Assembly: GCF_005233875.1 (NCBI RefSeq) | Contig: NZ_SZPZ01000006.1 | Location: 248,001-312,000 of the forward strand | Direction: 5' to 3' | Source: Kribbella jiaozuonensis | GTDB taxonomy: Bacteria; Actinomycetota; Actinomycetes; Propionibacteriales; Kribbellaceae | DNA length: 64,000 bases | In this document: positions 56,261 to 64,000 of the stretch, in pieces | How positions within the stretch are numbered: the stretch's first letter is position 1 | Layout: the number at the start of each line of letters is the position of its first letter | Notes under the pieces: model-generated | The model's input: the letters and a program-made list of their open reading frames with translations, nothing else | Told to the model about the DNA's origin: nothing | Databases searched by the model: none | Translations under genes and position numbers: made by a program

Positions 56261-58642
56261 CTAGTTGAGCGCGAACAGCCGGGTGCCGTCGGAGAAGACC
56301 GGGCGGGCGGCGGCCACGGTGACGGCCGGCTTGTTGCAGGTGACTTCTTCGGACTTCGCGACCGGCTGGGCGTTGACACTCGGCAGGATCGGTCGGGGCT
56401 GCACACCGGTGGTGCCGATCATGACGGGGGAGCAGCTCCCGTTCGGCTGTGGCATCAGCGTCACCACGCGCCCGTCCGGCAGCAGTCCGAACCCGTTCCG
56501 CGGATACTCCGGTTGCTGCAGCTTCGGCGGCACCTGCAAGAGGTGGTGCCATTGCGGCGTGCCATCAGCCGGGCTCGACGACGACACGTCGTACGTCTGC
56601 GGCTGGCCGGGATCGTTCCCGGTGCGGCATGTCACCAGTACGAGTGACGCATGCGTTGCCGCCAACTGCGCGTCGCACGACGACGACCCGAGTCGCGGTC
56701 GCGGTGTGCCCGGCACCGGCGTGGTCCAGATGATGCGGCCCTCGCCGACGTCGACGCTCCACTGGTACAGCGTCCCGCCGGCAGCGCCGGTCCAGATCAG
56801 CCCTGACACCTCGCGGGTGTCCGGTACGGCGACCAGGTCTCCGACCCACGTGGACGGGTCCAGCTCAGCACTCAGGTCGATCCGCGCACCCAGGTCGACC
56901 TCCCAGCGCTGAGCGCCGGTCTTGAGGTCCAGTCCGCGTACGACGGCGCTGTTCCCGGCACACGCGTCCACGACGACCGCCTGGTCGCCGATCAGCTCGC
57001 CCTGGGTCACGTTGCAGCGCACCTGCGCGCGCCAATGCGTCGGGCTGCTGACGCCGTGCGCGACGACGTAGTTGCCTTCAGCCACGAGCAGCTGGTTCTC
57101 GTCGACTGCCAGCGCCGTACCGTCGGTGTGAACCTCGGTCAGCACCTTCCCGCTCACCGCATCCAGTACGGCGTACGTCGGCAGATCGATGCCCGCGGGC
57201 TCGCGGTACGCCGAGTGCGGGAGATGTGCAGCGATCGTCCTCGTGTCCGCCGACACCAGCAGACCCTTCGCGCCACCCGACGCGGCGTCCTGTACGTCGG
57301 CACGCGAGTAACGCCAGCGGATCTGGCCAGTAGCCGCGTCGGACATCACCACGCCGTCGGACCGCAGTTCGGCGACTCCACCCGCCGTACCCGTGATCGC
57401 ACCGGTCGCGGGGACCTCACGGCTCCACGCCAGCGTTCCGTCGAGCTGCACGGGCAGCTGGGTCGGCTCGATCGTGGTCGTCGTACTGACTGTGTTGGCG
57501 GTCTCCAGCCGGGCCTGCACGAACGGCTCACCGGCCGACACCACGACCCACGCCAGCAGCGCACCGCAGATCGCGGTCGCACCGACGCCCAGCCAACGCG
57601 GGGGAGCCTGTGCGTACGGCGGTGCGAGGCGCAACCGTCTCGCCAGCGCCAACAGCGCGCCGGCCAGCACCAGGGCCACCGAAGCGAGCATCAGGTACGG
57701 CCAGCGCTCCGACATGGCTGCACCCGGCTGTGCGGCCGGCCAGCGCCACCAGCACAAGCCGATCGCGACTACACCGACAACCGCGAAGACGACCGCCGGA
57801 ACGCTCACCAGCCGCTGCTGCGTACGCCGGAACCACGCACACGTCAGCGCGGCCGCCACCGCCGTACCGGCGATCGGAGCCCAGACCGGGAAGCCGCCGG
57901 CGTCGGTGGGGTCGGCCGGCCACTTGGCGGCCGCACCGAGACCGCGGCCGAGGAGGACCGAGGACGCGACGACAGAACCGAGGGCAGCACCGAAGTAGAT
58001 GATCGGGATCAGCCCGCCGATCGGTCGGGCCGCCCTAGGGCCCAGGGACCCGACCTCCCGGGTCAGGTTGTCCCGGGCCGGTGGTTCCCACTCCTCATGA
58101 CCTCTCGGTGTCGCGTACAGGCGCGTCTCGCTCAGGCCCTGCAGGAACGTCATCCGGCCGCGGGCGAAATCCCGGTCCGCGATGTGCCCGTACTCCTGCC
58201 GGATGCCGGCGGCGTACTCGTCGTAGCGGTGCTGCGGCAGGCTCAGGATCCGCAGGTCGGCGTCGCAGAGCACTGCACCGTTGCGGTCGTCCGGCGCGCA
58301 GTCGTGCTTCGCGGTCAGCCGGACCAGGCGGCCGATCTCCTCGACCCGCGCGGCCTCGACGCCGTACGCCGCCAGCTCGAGCTCGGCCAGCTGGGCCGAG
58401 ACCTCTTCGTTCTCACCGGGGTCGGCCTGCGGGTCGTAGATCGCGTCGTGGAACCAGGCCGCCAGCCGGACCGTGTCCGCGTCGTCGGCGTACTCGGCCA
58501 GATCGTCGATCGTCTCCAGCACCTCGGTCAGGTGGCGCTGGTCGTGGTAGTGGCGATGTTGCTCTGCGTAACGAGCCAGCAGATCGTCGCCCAACGGCTG
58601 CGCGTGCGGCAGCAGGCGATTCCACTGGTCGCGCAGGTCCAT
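56261..58642 (-). CDS. HD-domain / membrane / PQQ-like beta-propeller protein
   Basis: This 793-residue fusion begins with a COG4339-type HD phosphohydrolase domain (His29, His31, His33, His37, then His65-Asp66 in AAWFHDAIYD; LCDADLRIL further on). About five membrane helices cover residues ~205-390. A C-terminal extracytoplasmic propeller with repeats such as GQIRWRYSRADV, GAQRWEVDLG and RIIWTTPVPG resembles PQQ-binding-like domains. An intracellular enzyme coupled to an external propeller suggests sensing. ATG 58642 begins the HD domain. It is paralogous to 59687-61933. Confidence 0.85.
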   Translation of the reverse strand: MDLRDQWNRLLPHAQPLGDDLLARYAEQHRHYHDQRHLTEVLETIDDLAEYADDADTVRLAAWFHDAIYDPQADPGENEEVSAQLAELELAAYGVEAARVEEIGRLVRLTAKHDCAPDDRNGAVLCDADLRILSLPQHRYDEYAAGIRQEYGHIADRDFARGRMTFLQGLSETRLYATPRGHEEWEPPARDNLTREVGSLGPRAARPIGGLIPIIYFGAALGSVVASSVLLGRGLGAAAKWPADPTDAGGFPVWAPIAGTAVAAALTCAWFRRTQQRLVSVPAVVFAVVGVVAIGLCWWRWPAAQPGAAMSERWPYLMLASVALVLAGALLALARRLRLAPPYAQAPPRWLGVGATAICGALLAWVVVSAGEPFVQARLETANTVSTTTTIEPTQLPVQLDGTLAWSREVPATGAITGTAGGVAELRSDGVVMSDAATGQIRWRYSRADVQDAASGGAKGLLVSADTRTIAAHLPHSAYREPAGIDLPTYAVLDAVSGKVLTEVHTDGTALAVDENQLLVAEGNYVVAHGVSSPTHWRAQVRCNVTQGELIGDQAVVVDACAGNSAVVRGLDLKTGAQRWEVDLGARIDLSAELDPSTWVGDLVAVPDTREVSGLIWTGAAGGTLYQWSVDVGEGRIIWTTPVPGTPRPRLGSSSCDAQLAATHASLVLVTCRTGNDPGQPQTYDVSSSSPADGTPQWHHLLQVPPKLQQPEYPRNGFGLLPDGRVVTLMPQPNGSCSPVMIGTTGVQPRPILPSVNAQPVAKSEEVTCNKPAVTVAAARPVFSDGTRLFALN

Positions 58643-58764
58643 GGCTATGGAGTCTGGCACCCCGCAGGAGCCTGTACCGACCGATCCGGGGTTCCCGGAT
58701 AGGGTCGTGGCCAAAGCGATATCGGCTCGTCACCTGACCGGTTCGACAGGTGCGTCCGGCATCG

Positions 58765-58782
58765 AATTCCACCGGTGGAATT
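58765..58782. promoter_or_regulatory. 18-bp perfect palindrome
   Basis: AATTCCACC followed by GGTGGAATT is a perfect 18-bp palindrome in the 176-bp divergent space between the HD-propeller gene and the oxidoreductase gene, 36 bp before the latter's ATG. It is a strong operator candidate for an unknown regulator. Confidence 0.75.
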
Positions 58783-58818
58783 GCGGTGCAGATCACACTT
58801 TCGGCCTGGGAGGGCGAG

Positions 58819-59703
58819 ATGCGGTTCGGTCTGGTGGGGACGGGCGGGTGGGCGGCGCGCACGCACGCTCCGGGGCTGACGGCGGCGGACGGAGTCGAGC
58901 TGGCCGGCGTCTGGGGCCGGCATCCGGAGAAAACGGCCGCCTTCGCGGGTGAGTTCGGGTTGGCGGCGTACGACGACTACGCGGAGTTACTCGAGTCGGT
59001 CGACGCGGTGGCGTTCGCCGTACCGCCGCGGGTTCAGGCGTCGATGGCGCTCGAAGCGGCCGCGGTCGGGAAGCATCTGCTGCTCGACAAGCCGGTGTCC
59101 GACTCGCTGGACGACGCCCGCGCGCTGGTCGACGAGGCCGAGGACGAGGGCATCGCGTCGGTCGTGTTCCTGACCCAGCGGTTCGAGCCGCCGATGCGGA
59201 CGTTCTTCGCCGAGCTCGCCGCCACGGGTGGCTGGAAGGGCGGCTGGAGCCGGATGCTCGCCTCGCTGGACGCGCCGGGCAACCCGTATGTGAACTCGGT
59301 CTGGCGGCGTGAGCAGTGGGGGTCGCTCTGGGACGTCGGCCCGCACGCGCTGTCCAACCTCACCTCGATGCTCGGTCCGATCGGCGAGCTGCGCGCGGTC
59401 GGCGGCGAAGCCGGTCTGATCCACATGGTCATGACCCACGAGTCGGGTGCGACCAGCACCGTCAGCATCACGCTGTCCGCCCCGCCTGCAGGTCGGAACT
59501 TCGAGACCGGCGTCTGGGGCGAGTCCGGTACGGCGCTGCTCCCGGAGCGCACGACCGCCGCCGCGGACGCGCTCAGCCTCGCTGCGGAGGAGCTGGTCGT
59601 GGCAGCTGAGTCAGGTGAGTCCCACCCGACCGACGTGGCCTACGGCACCCACATCGTCGAGCTACTGGCTTCGGCACAGAAGCAGCTCAGCGCAGGGCGA
59701 TGA
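58819..59703 (+). CDS. Gfo/Idh/MocA-family oxidoreductase
   Basis: This 294-residue NAD(P)-dependent oxidoreductase has the Rossmann start MRFGLVGTGGWAARTH and the family EKP-like motif as LLDKPVS (Asp in place of Glu). FLTQRFEPP and WDVGPHALSNLTSMLG carry the catalytic-region Asp/His. The substrate is probably a sugar or inositol derivative. ATG 58819 has GGGAGGGCGAG upstream; a longer frame from 58750 runs over the palindrome and is rejected. Its last 17 bases overlap the convergent paralogue gene. Confidence 0.9.
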   Translation: MRFGLVGTGGWAARTHAPGLTAADGVELAGVWGRHPEKTAAFAGEFGLAAYDDYAELLESVDAVAFAVPPRVQASMALEAAAVGKHLLLDKPVSDSLDDARALVDEAEDEGIASVVFLTQRFEPPMRTFFAELAATGGWKGGWSRMLASLDAPGNPYVNSVWRREQWGSLWDVGPHALSNLTSMLGPIGELRAVGGEAGLIHMVMTHESGATSTVSITLSAPPAGRNFETGVWGESGTALLPERTTAAADALSLAAEELVVAAESGESHPTDVAYGTHIVELLASAQKQLSAGR

Positions 59704-61933
59704 CTGTGTCCGTGCCGGACGTGAGGACCAGGTTGCCGATGGCGCGCGGATCGCGGTTGCAGGAGATGCCGGTCGGCAGGCGGACCTGACGGAAGCCGGT
59801 CTGGCTGATGACGTTCGCGATGCAGCCGGTCGCCCCACGGCCCAGTGAGATGACGCGACCGTCCGCAGTCACCGTGACCTTCACGCGCGGGCTGACGGGT
59901 GCCTGGGTCTGCCAGGCGGTCAGACCGGTGTTGGCGTCGATCGCGGTGACGATCGTCTTGCGGTTCTCCAGACTGCTTGGGCCGGGGCAGTCGACGACGA
60001 TCAGATACTTGCCGGCGGAGTTGAGGAGAGTGCGGCAGGACCAGGTCCTCGGCACCTCCCAGCGCCAGCGGACGTCCCCGGTCCGCGGCTCGATCGCCGT
60101 CAGTGCCGCTGGTACGTCCGAGTCCCCGCCTGGCTCGGCAACGACCACCAGGCCGGCGACTACTACCGGCCGTCGGTACGTGTCGGACGTCTTGGTCCAC
60201 AGCTTCTTACCGGACTGGACGTCCAGCGCGGCCATCTCATCGGGGCGGTCGTCGCAGGTGTGACTGACGAACGTGACCACGGTCTCGGCGGTGGCGATCG
60301 CTCCCAGGTCGGTGCAGTCGCCGGAGTCGTACGTCCAGCGCTCGTGGCCGCTCGGGTCCACGCCGTGCAGCTTGCCGGAGCGTTCGCCGGTCAGGAGAGG
60401 TTGGGACTGCTGGATGAACCTGTCTCGCGTCCGGCCGGGCCAGGCGGCCTTGCGCTGGCCGGTGTTGGCGTCCAGCAGGAGATAGCCGACGTCCGCGAAC
60501 TGGGCGAGGACGTAGTCGCCGTTGCCGGTCGCTGCGATGGCTGGCTTCTCGTCGGAGTCGGATCGGCTGTAGCGCCAGCGCAGTTTGCCGGTGGCTGCGT
60601 CGAGCATCTCGACCACGCCGCTCGGGCGGGGGATCGCGACGCCGTACCGGGTACCGATCGCTTCTTCTGCGCCAGTACCGACAACCGACTCGCTGACCCA
60701 CGCGACGCTGCCGTCGAGGACGGACGGGACAGCCTTTCCCGCTTCGTCTGGTGTCCCCTCGACTCGCTCGTTGGAGCCGAGCACGTAGCCGCGCGACAGT
60801 GGCTGGATGATCAGCAACAGCGTGAGAGCGACTACGGCCGGTGCGGCGAGCCAGGCGAGTTGCTGGCCCAGGTTGCGCGCGGGGAGGAAGCGGGCCGTCC
60901 TGGTGCGGAGCAGCGAGGCGACAAGAGCCGCAGCGCTTGCGATCAGCAGCAGGAGCAGTGCGGAGATCATCAACGGGACGCGGAGGCCGACGCCGACGGC
61001 AACGTTCGTCCGGGGTGCTTGCGCCCAGGCGACGAGCAGTCCGGTCACTGCAATCGCCAGTACGGCGCCGGCGATGAGGCGGGCGCGCTGACTGGCGCTA
61101 CGGGCGCAGCGGAACAGGATCGGTGCGCTGAAGAACGACAGGATGGCCAGCGCGATCGGCGGCCAGCCGGGTTCGTCCTGCGTCGGTGGGGTTTGCCAGG
61201 AGGCACCAGAGGCTGCGATCGCCACGACGGCGGCAGCGATCGCCGTGAAAGTGGCAGTCGCGGTCAGTGCGGCTTGTTGCCAACCACGCCATGGGGCGGG
61301 GAGTTCACTGTCGAGTCCAGCCAGCTCTGACTCGAGGTTGACGCGGGCGACCGGGCCGAGCCGCTGGCGCGCCAGCTGCGTGCGGTACAGGTGGCCGTCG
61401 AGCAGTTCGCGTACTTCGTCGTACCGGCGCTCGAGTGCGGCCTTGCGGTCGGTGGCGTCGCGTCGTACTTCGGCGGTGTGGACGGCGTACCGGCTGGGGT
61501 CGGAGGCGAGGATCGCGTTGACCGCGTCGAGCAGTACGTCGCCGTTCGCGTCGCGGCGGGGTGGGGCGTAGGCATCGGGTGGCGGTGCGGCGAGGTCACC
61601 GGTCAGGCGGATCAGCCGGGCCACCTCGGCGATGCGGATCGGCGGTACGCCGTACTGCGGGAGCAGTTGCTCGGCCAACCGGGCCGAAGCCTCGGCGTCC
61701 TCGGCTGGGGTCCCGCCCGGCTCGTGGACCGCGCGGTGGAACCAGGCCGCGAGCCGGACGCTGGTCGGGTCGGTGGAGAGCTGGATGAACGAGTCCAGTG
61801 CGGTGAGCACGATGGCGAGGTACTGGTCCCGGTACGCGCGGCGGTTGCGGTCGACGTACCGCGCGATCAGCTCGTCCGCCAGCGAGGCAGACCCGGGCAC
61901 CAGGTCAGCCCACCGCGCCCGAAGCTCCACCAC
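59687..61933 (-). CDS. degenerate-HD / membrane / beta-propeller paralogue
   Basis: This 748-residue protein is built like 56261-58642: N-terminal HD-like domain, several membrane helices (residues ~215-380) and a propeller (GKLRWRYSRSDS, HERWTYDSGDC, GDVRWRWEVP). Aligned to the paralogue, the HD ligands are lost: His29 is Asn30, His31 is Arg32, His33 is Tyr34, His37 is Tyr38, and the HD pair is His-Arg. The enzyme domain is therefore probably dead and kept for structure or signalling. The start is GTG 61933. The oxidoreductase gene lies between the two paralogues. Confidence 0.85.
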   Translation of the reverse strand: MVELRARWADLVPGSASLADELIARYVDRNRRAYRDQYLAIVLTALDSFIQLSTDPTSVRLAAWFHRAVHEPGGTPAEDAEASARLAEQLLPQYGVPPIRIAEVARLIRLTGDLAAPPPDAYAPPRRDANGDVLLDAVNAILASDPSRYAVHTAEVRRDATDRKAALERRYDEVRELLDGHLYRTQLARQRLGPVARVNLESELAGLDSELPAPWRGWQQAALTATATFTAIAAAVVAIAASGASWQTPPTQDEPGWPPIALAILSFFSAPILFRCARSASQRARLIAGAVLAIAVTGLLVAWAQAPRTNVAVGVGLRVPLMISALLLLLIASAAALVASLLRTRTARFLPARNLGQQLAWLAAPAVVALTLLLIIQPLSRGYVLGSNERVEGTPDEAGKAVPSVLDGSVAWVSESVVGTGAEEAIGTRYGVAIPRPSGVVEMLDAATGKLRWRYSRSDSDEKPAIAATGNGDYVLAQFADVGYLLLDANTGQRKAAWPGRTRDRFIQQSQPLLTGERSGKLHGVDPSGHERWTYDSGDCTDLGAIATAETVVTFVSHTCDDRPDEMAALDVQSGKKLWTKTSDTYRRPVVVAGLVVVAEPGGDSDVPAALTAIEPRTGDVRWRWEVPRTWSCRTLLNSAGKYLIVVDCPGPSSLENRKTIVTAIDANTGLTAWQTQAPVSPRVKVTVTADGRVISLGRGATGCIANVISQTGFRQVRLPTGISCNRDPRAIGNLVLTSGTDTVIALR

Positions 61934-62030
61934 TGCTTCAGTCTGCCAGCAGCACCTCTACAACCAGCCCTCGATCACCCCACCGCCACCTTGCGGTTGG
62001 CGTGCAGGTTCACCGGGTGTGTGCAGGTGA

Positions 62031-62342
62031 TTACTGCTTGGCGGACAGGATGCCCGTCAGCAGGCCCGGGTAGAGCGCCTCGAGGTCCTCGCGGCGCAGG
62101 ATGCTGATCCGGCGGGTGCCGTCGGTGTGCGTGGAGAGCACGCCGGCCTCGCGGAGCGTCTTGAGGTGATGGGCGCGGGTCGACGCGGTGACGGGGAGCT
62201 CGATCTCACCGCAGCAGACACCTGCCGGGTTGTCGGCCAACGCACGGACGATCGTGAGCCGGACAGGCTCGCCCAGCGCCTGCAGAACCGCTTCGACGCG
62301 GATCTCTTCCCGCTCCGGCTGCGGGAGAACCTTGGTGGCCAT
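62031..62342 (-). CDS. ArsR-type regulator
   Basis: This 103-residue winged-helix protein has VEAVLQALGEPVRLTIVRALADNPAGVCCGEIELPVTASTRAHHLKTLREAGVL. The CC pair near the recognition region could sense thiols or metals but is not the classic ArsR CVC motif. It is divergent from an MFS exporter gene, a frequent regulator-pump pairing. The intergenic space holds several TCGTA inverted repeats. Confidence 0.92.
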   Translation of the reverse strand: MATKVLPQPEREEIRVEAVLQALGEPVRLTIVRALADNPAGVCCGEIELPVTASTRAHHLKTLREAGVLSTHTDGTRRISILRREDLEALYPGLLTGILSAKQ

Positions 62343-62349
62343 GTGTCCA

Positions 62350-62392
62350 TACTACGACGCCCGTCGAAGTTCGATGAAGATCGTAGTACGAT
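62350..62392. promoter_or_regulatory. operator region between arsR-type and MFS genes
   Basis: TACTACGA (62350-62357) and TCGTAGTA (62381-62388) are perfect inverted copies. TCGAAGTTCGA (62364-62374) and ATCGTAGTACGAT (62380-62392) are palindromes inside and beside them. The region covers the divergent promoters and is the natural target of the ArsR-type protein. Confidence 0.65.
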
Positions 62393-62431
62393 GACGATCG
62401 AACTAGTGAACCTCTTCCCGGAAGGCCTTCG

Positions 62432-63622
62432 ATGTCCGCACGGATCTACCTGCTCGGCGCCGGTGCGTTCGCGGTCGGCACCAGCGCATACGTCGTGTCC
62501 GGTGTGCTCCCCGACGTCAGCTCCGAGCTGCATGTCTCGCTGACCGCCGCGGGCCAGCTCGCCACCGCGTTCTCACTGTCTTATGCGATCGGTGCGCCGA
62601 TCCTGTCCACGCTGACCGGCCGGTGGGAGCGCCGTACGCTCCTGATCGCTGCACTGGTCCTGGCCGCGCTCGGCAACCTGATCGCCGCGCTGGCCGTCAA
62701 CTACCCGATCCTGATCGCCGGCCGGGTCGTAGCCGCCTTGGGTGCCGCGATGTACACGCCGGCGGCCACGCTGTTCGCGACCAGCCTGATGCGACCGGAA
62801 GAGCGAGGTAGAGCAGTCGCCATCGTCTTCGGCGGTCTGACGTTCGCTCTGGTGCTCGGCGTACCTGCCGGCACGTTGCTCGGCCCGAACCTTGGCTACA
62901 AGGGCGTCTTCGCACTCATCACTGCAGTCGCCGTACTGGTCGCGATCGCCGAGCGGGCCGCATTGCCAACGGTCGACGCGCCTCCAGCGGTCAGTCTGCG
63001 CGAGCGCTTCGCCGGTGTGACCGATCGGCGCGTGCAGATCATCCTGGCGATCACCGTCCTCGCAGTGCTCGCCGCCTTCAGCGTGTACATCTACATCGTC
63101 CCGCTGCTGAAGCACACTGCCGGCCTGACCGGCAACACCACCAGCCTGCTGCTTCTGCTGTACGGCGTGGGCGCGGTCATCGGCAACTTCCTCGGCGGAC
63201 GGGTTACGGACCGCTTCGGCAGTCTCCGTACTCTGGCCGTCCTCATGATCGGCATCACCGCCGTCCTGGCGACGCTCGACGTCACGCTGACGACCGAGGT
63301 GGGTGCCGGCGCCGCGCTGCTGGTGTGGGGCATGCTCACCTGGTCCTTCAACCCTCCGATCCAGAACCTGCTGCTGGAGCTCGGTGGCGGCCTGCTCATC
63401 TCGCTCAACGCATCCGCGATCTATCTGGGCGCCGGACTGTCGGCCATCGTCGGTGGACTGGTGATCCAGTCGTTCGGTGTCGGCTACCTGCCGGTGCTGG
63501 CGAGCGCACTGTCGCTGGTCGTGCTCGGTCTGGTCTACGCGCTCTGGCGTGACTCCGCACTCCAGCGGGTCGAGGAGCTCGAGCGCGACGAGGACATCTT
63601 CGTCACAGCCGCGGCCGACTGA
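62432..63622 (+). CDS. MFS transporter, DHA1-like
   Basis: This 396-residue 12-helix transporter has the loop 2-3 motif as LTGRWERRTLL and the drug-exporter helix 5 region (FGGLTFALVLGVPAGTLLG). It resembles Cml/AraJ-type proton-driven exporters. ATG 62432 has GGAAGG upstream. A divergent ArsR-type regulator with an operator between suggests that it is induced by its substrate, which is unknown. Confidence 0.92.
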   Translation: MSARIYLLGAGAFAVGTSAYVVSGVLPDVSSELHVSLTAAGQLATAFSLSYAIGAPILSTLTGRWERRTLLIAALVLAALGNLIAALAVNYPILIAGRVVAALGAAMYTPAATLFATSLMRPEERGRAVAIVFGGLTFALVLGVPAGTLLGPNLGYKGVFALITAVAVLVAIAERAALPTVDAPPAVSLRERFAGVTDRRVQIILAITVLAVLAAFSVYIYIVPLLKHTAGLTGNTTSLLLLLYGVGAVIGNFLGGRVTDRFGSLRTLAVLMIGITAVLATLDVTLTTEVGAGAALLVWGMLTWSFNPPIQNLLLELGGGLLISLNASAIYLGAGLSAIVGGLVIQSFGVGYLPVLASALSLVVLGLVYALWRDSALQRVEELERDEDIFVTAAAD

Positions 63623-63637
63623 GGAGAACCTGCTGTA

Positions 63638-63653
63638 GGGCAGGCTTCTGCCC
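63638..63653. terminator. small hairpin after the MFS gene
   Basis: GGGCAG (63638-63643) pairs with CTGCCC (63648-63653) over GCTT. It ends directly before the ATG at 63654, so it may terminate the MFS transcript or restrict translation of the next gene, which has no Shine-Dalgarno sequence. Confidence 0.5.
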
Positions 63654-64000
63654 ATGCGTCTGCTTGCCGGTGTGCTGTTGCTCGCCTCGACTCTGACGGG
63701 CTCCAGCGATCCGGCGGCAGTGGTCGACGGCTGGAAATCCTCACCGGTGTACGTCGATCCGGCACAGCGGTCGCTGGTGCCGGACAAGGACGCCGCCGAG
63801 CTGGCTGAACGGGTGAGCGGGCACGACCCGGCGATTCGCATCGCGGTCGTGCCCGCCGCCGTACTCCAAGCCGGTGATCAGAGTGCGGCGGCCCGCGCGT
63901 ACGTCGACCAGCTGGTGGATCGGCAGCAGGCGGATGGCATCTACCTGGTGGTGTTCGGCGGCGCGATCAGCTGGGGGAGCGCGGTCGGTGTCGACACCCC
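63654..64000 (+). CDS. secreted hypothetical protein, cut by the window end
   Basis: From ATG 63654 the frame is open to the last base (115 codons visible). It starts with a signal peptide (MRLLAGVLLLASTLTGSSDPAAV). The exported part (WKSSPVYVDPAQRSLVPDKDAAELAE) resembles the start of actinobacterial membrane-anchored proteins with a TPM-like domain (IRIAVVPAAVL, GIYLVVFGG). The family is not firmly recognised, and the C-terminus lies outside the window. Confidence 0.7.
   Translation, partial: MRLLAGVLLLASTLTGSSDPAAVVDGWKSSPVYVDPAQRSLVPDKDAAELAERVSGHDPAIRIAVVPAAVLQAGDQSAAARAYVDQLVDRQQADGIYLVVFGGAISWGSAVGVDT

Overview
The window is high-GC DNA, about two thirds G+C or more. It carries typical actinobacterial genes: a GlnX/GlnH/PknG signalling set, a mycobacterial-type SOS box, CIRCE-controlled groEL, a SigE-like ECF sigma factor, PspC, an RNase Sa-type secreted ribonuclease, and many GTG starts with ATGA/GTGA stop-start overlaps. 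A soil actinomycete of the Nocardioidaceae/Kribbella type fits best; the genus is my inference. No rRNA, tRNA, CRISPR array, transposase or prophage was seen, so this is ordinary chromosome with a few accessory patches.

Layout, 1-31 kb. An acidic-tailed protein and a zeta-toxin-like protein form a pair (0.2-1.5 kb). A tightly overlapped biotin operon bioA-bioF-bioD plus an abnormal cytochrome P450 follows (1.6-5.8 kb), then guaA. Next come regulators, an EEP-fold enzyme, a TetR/NmrA divergent pair with a clear operator, and a radical SAM gene under a perfect SOS box. After a 390-bp repeat-bearing gap lie map, an XRE regulator, CapA, a short Erm-like methylase and a heterodimeric ABC exporter with one degenerate ATP site. 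GDPD, PspC, an ECF sigma factor flanked by two PASTA paralogues, YjbR, a GNAT, a cupin and groEL with two CIRCE elements follow, then GH6, the secreted RNase, a GNAT gene with a leader that looks like translational attenuation, and a small membrane protein.

Layout, 31-43 kb (minus strand). One long, mostly ATGA-coupled operon reads telA, an XpaC-like gene, a CbbX-type AAA ATPase, glnX, glnH, a coiled-coil gene, pknG, a PP2C phosphatase, a VWA protein and an FHA protein. Kinase, phosphatase and FHA protein share the same kind of short zinc ribbon. I read this as an amino-acid-sensing Ser/Thr phosphorylation system merged with a TelA/VWA/AAA stress module, and it is the most system-like block in the window.

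Layout, 43-64 kb. thyA-folA, PTH2, and an ArsR/SRPBCC/two-DHFR-like operon come first. Then a leaderless HTH-ClpN-DUF998 operon with a palindromic operator, and a Tat-exported multicopper oxidase with two paralogous 4-TM proteins. About 1.17 kb bounded by ~275-bp inverted repeats follows; it encloses two small ORFs and shares hairpin repeats with the gap at 14 kb. LacI/cutC sit around a 46-bp inverted repeat. A stand-alone divergent EF-Tu has a structured leader. Two HD-membrane-propeller paralogues (one apparently catalytically dead) flank a Gfo/Idh/MocA oxidoreductase. An ArsR/MFS pair and a truncated secreted protein close the window.

Starts were chosen from ribosome-binding sites, overlaps with upstream genes and family length. 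All functions are from reading motifs by eye; no database search was run.
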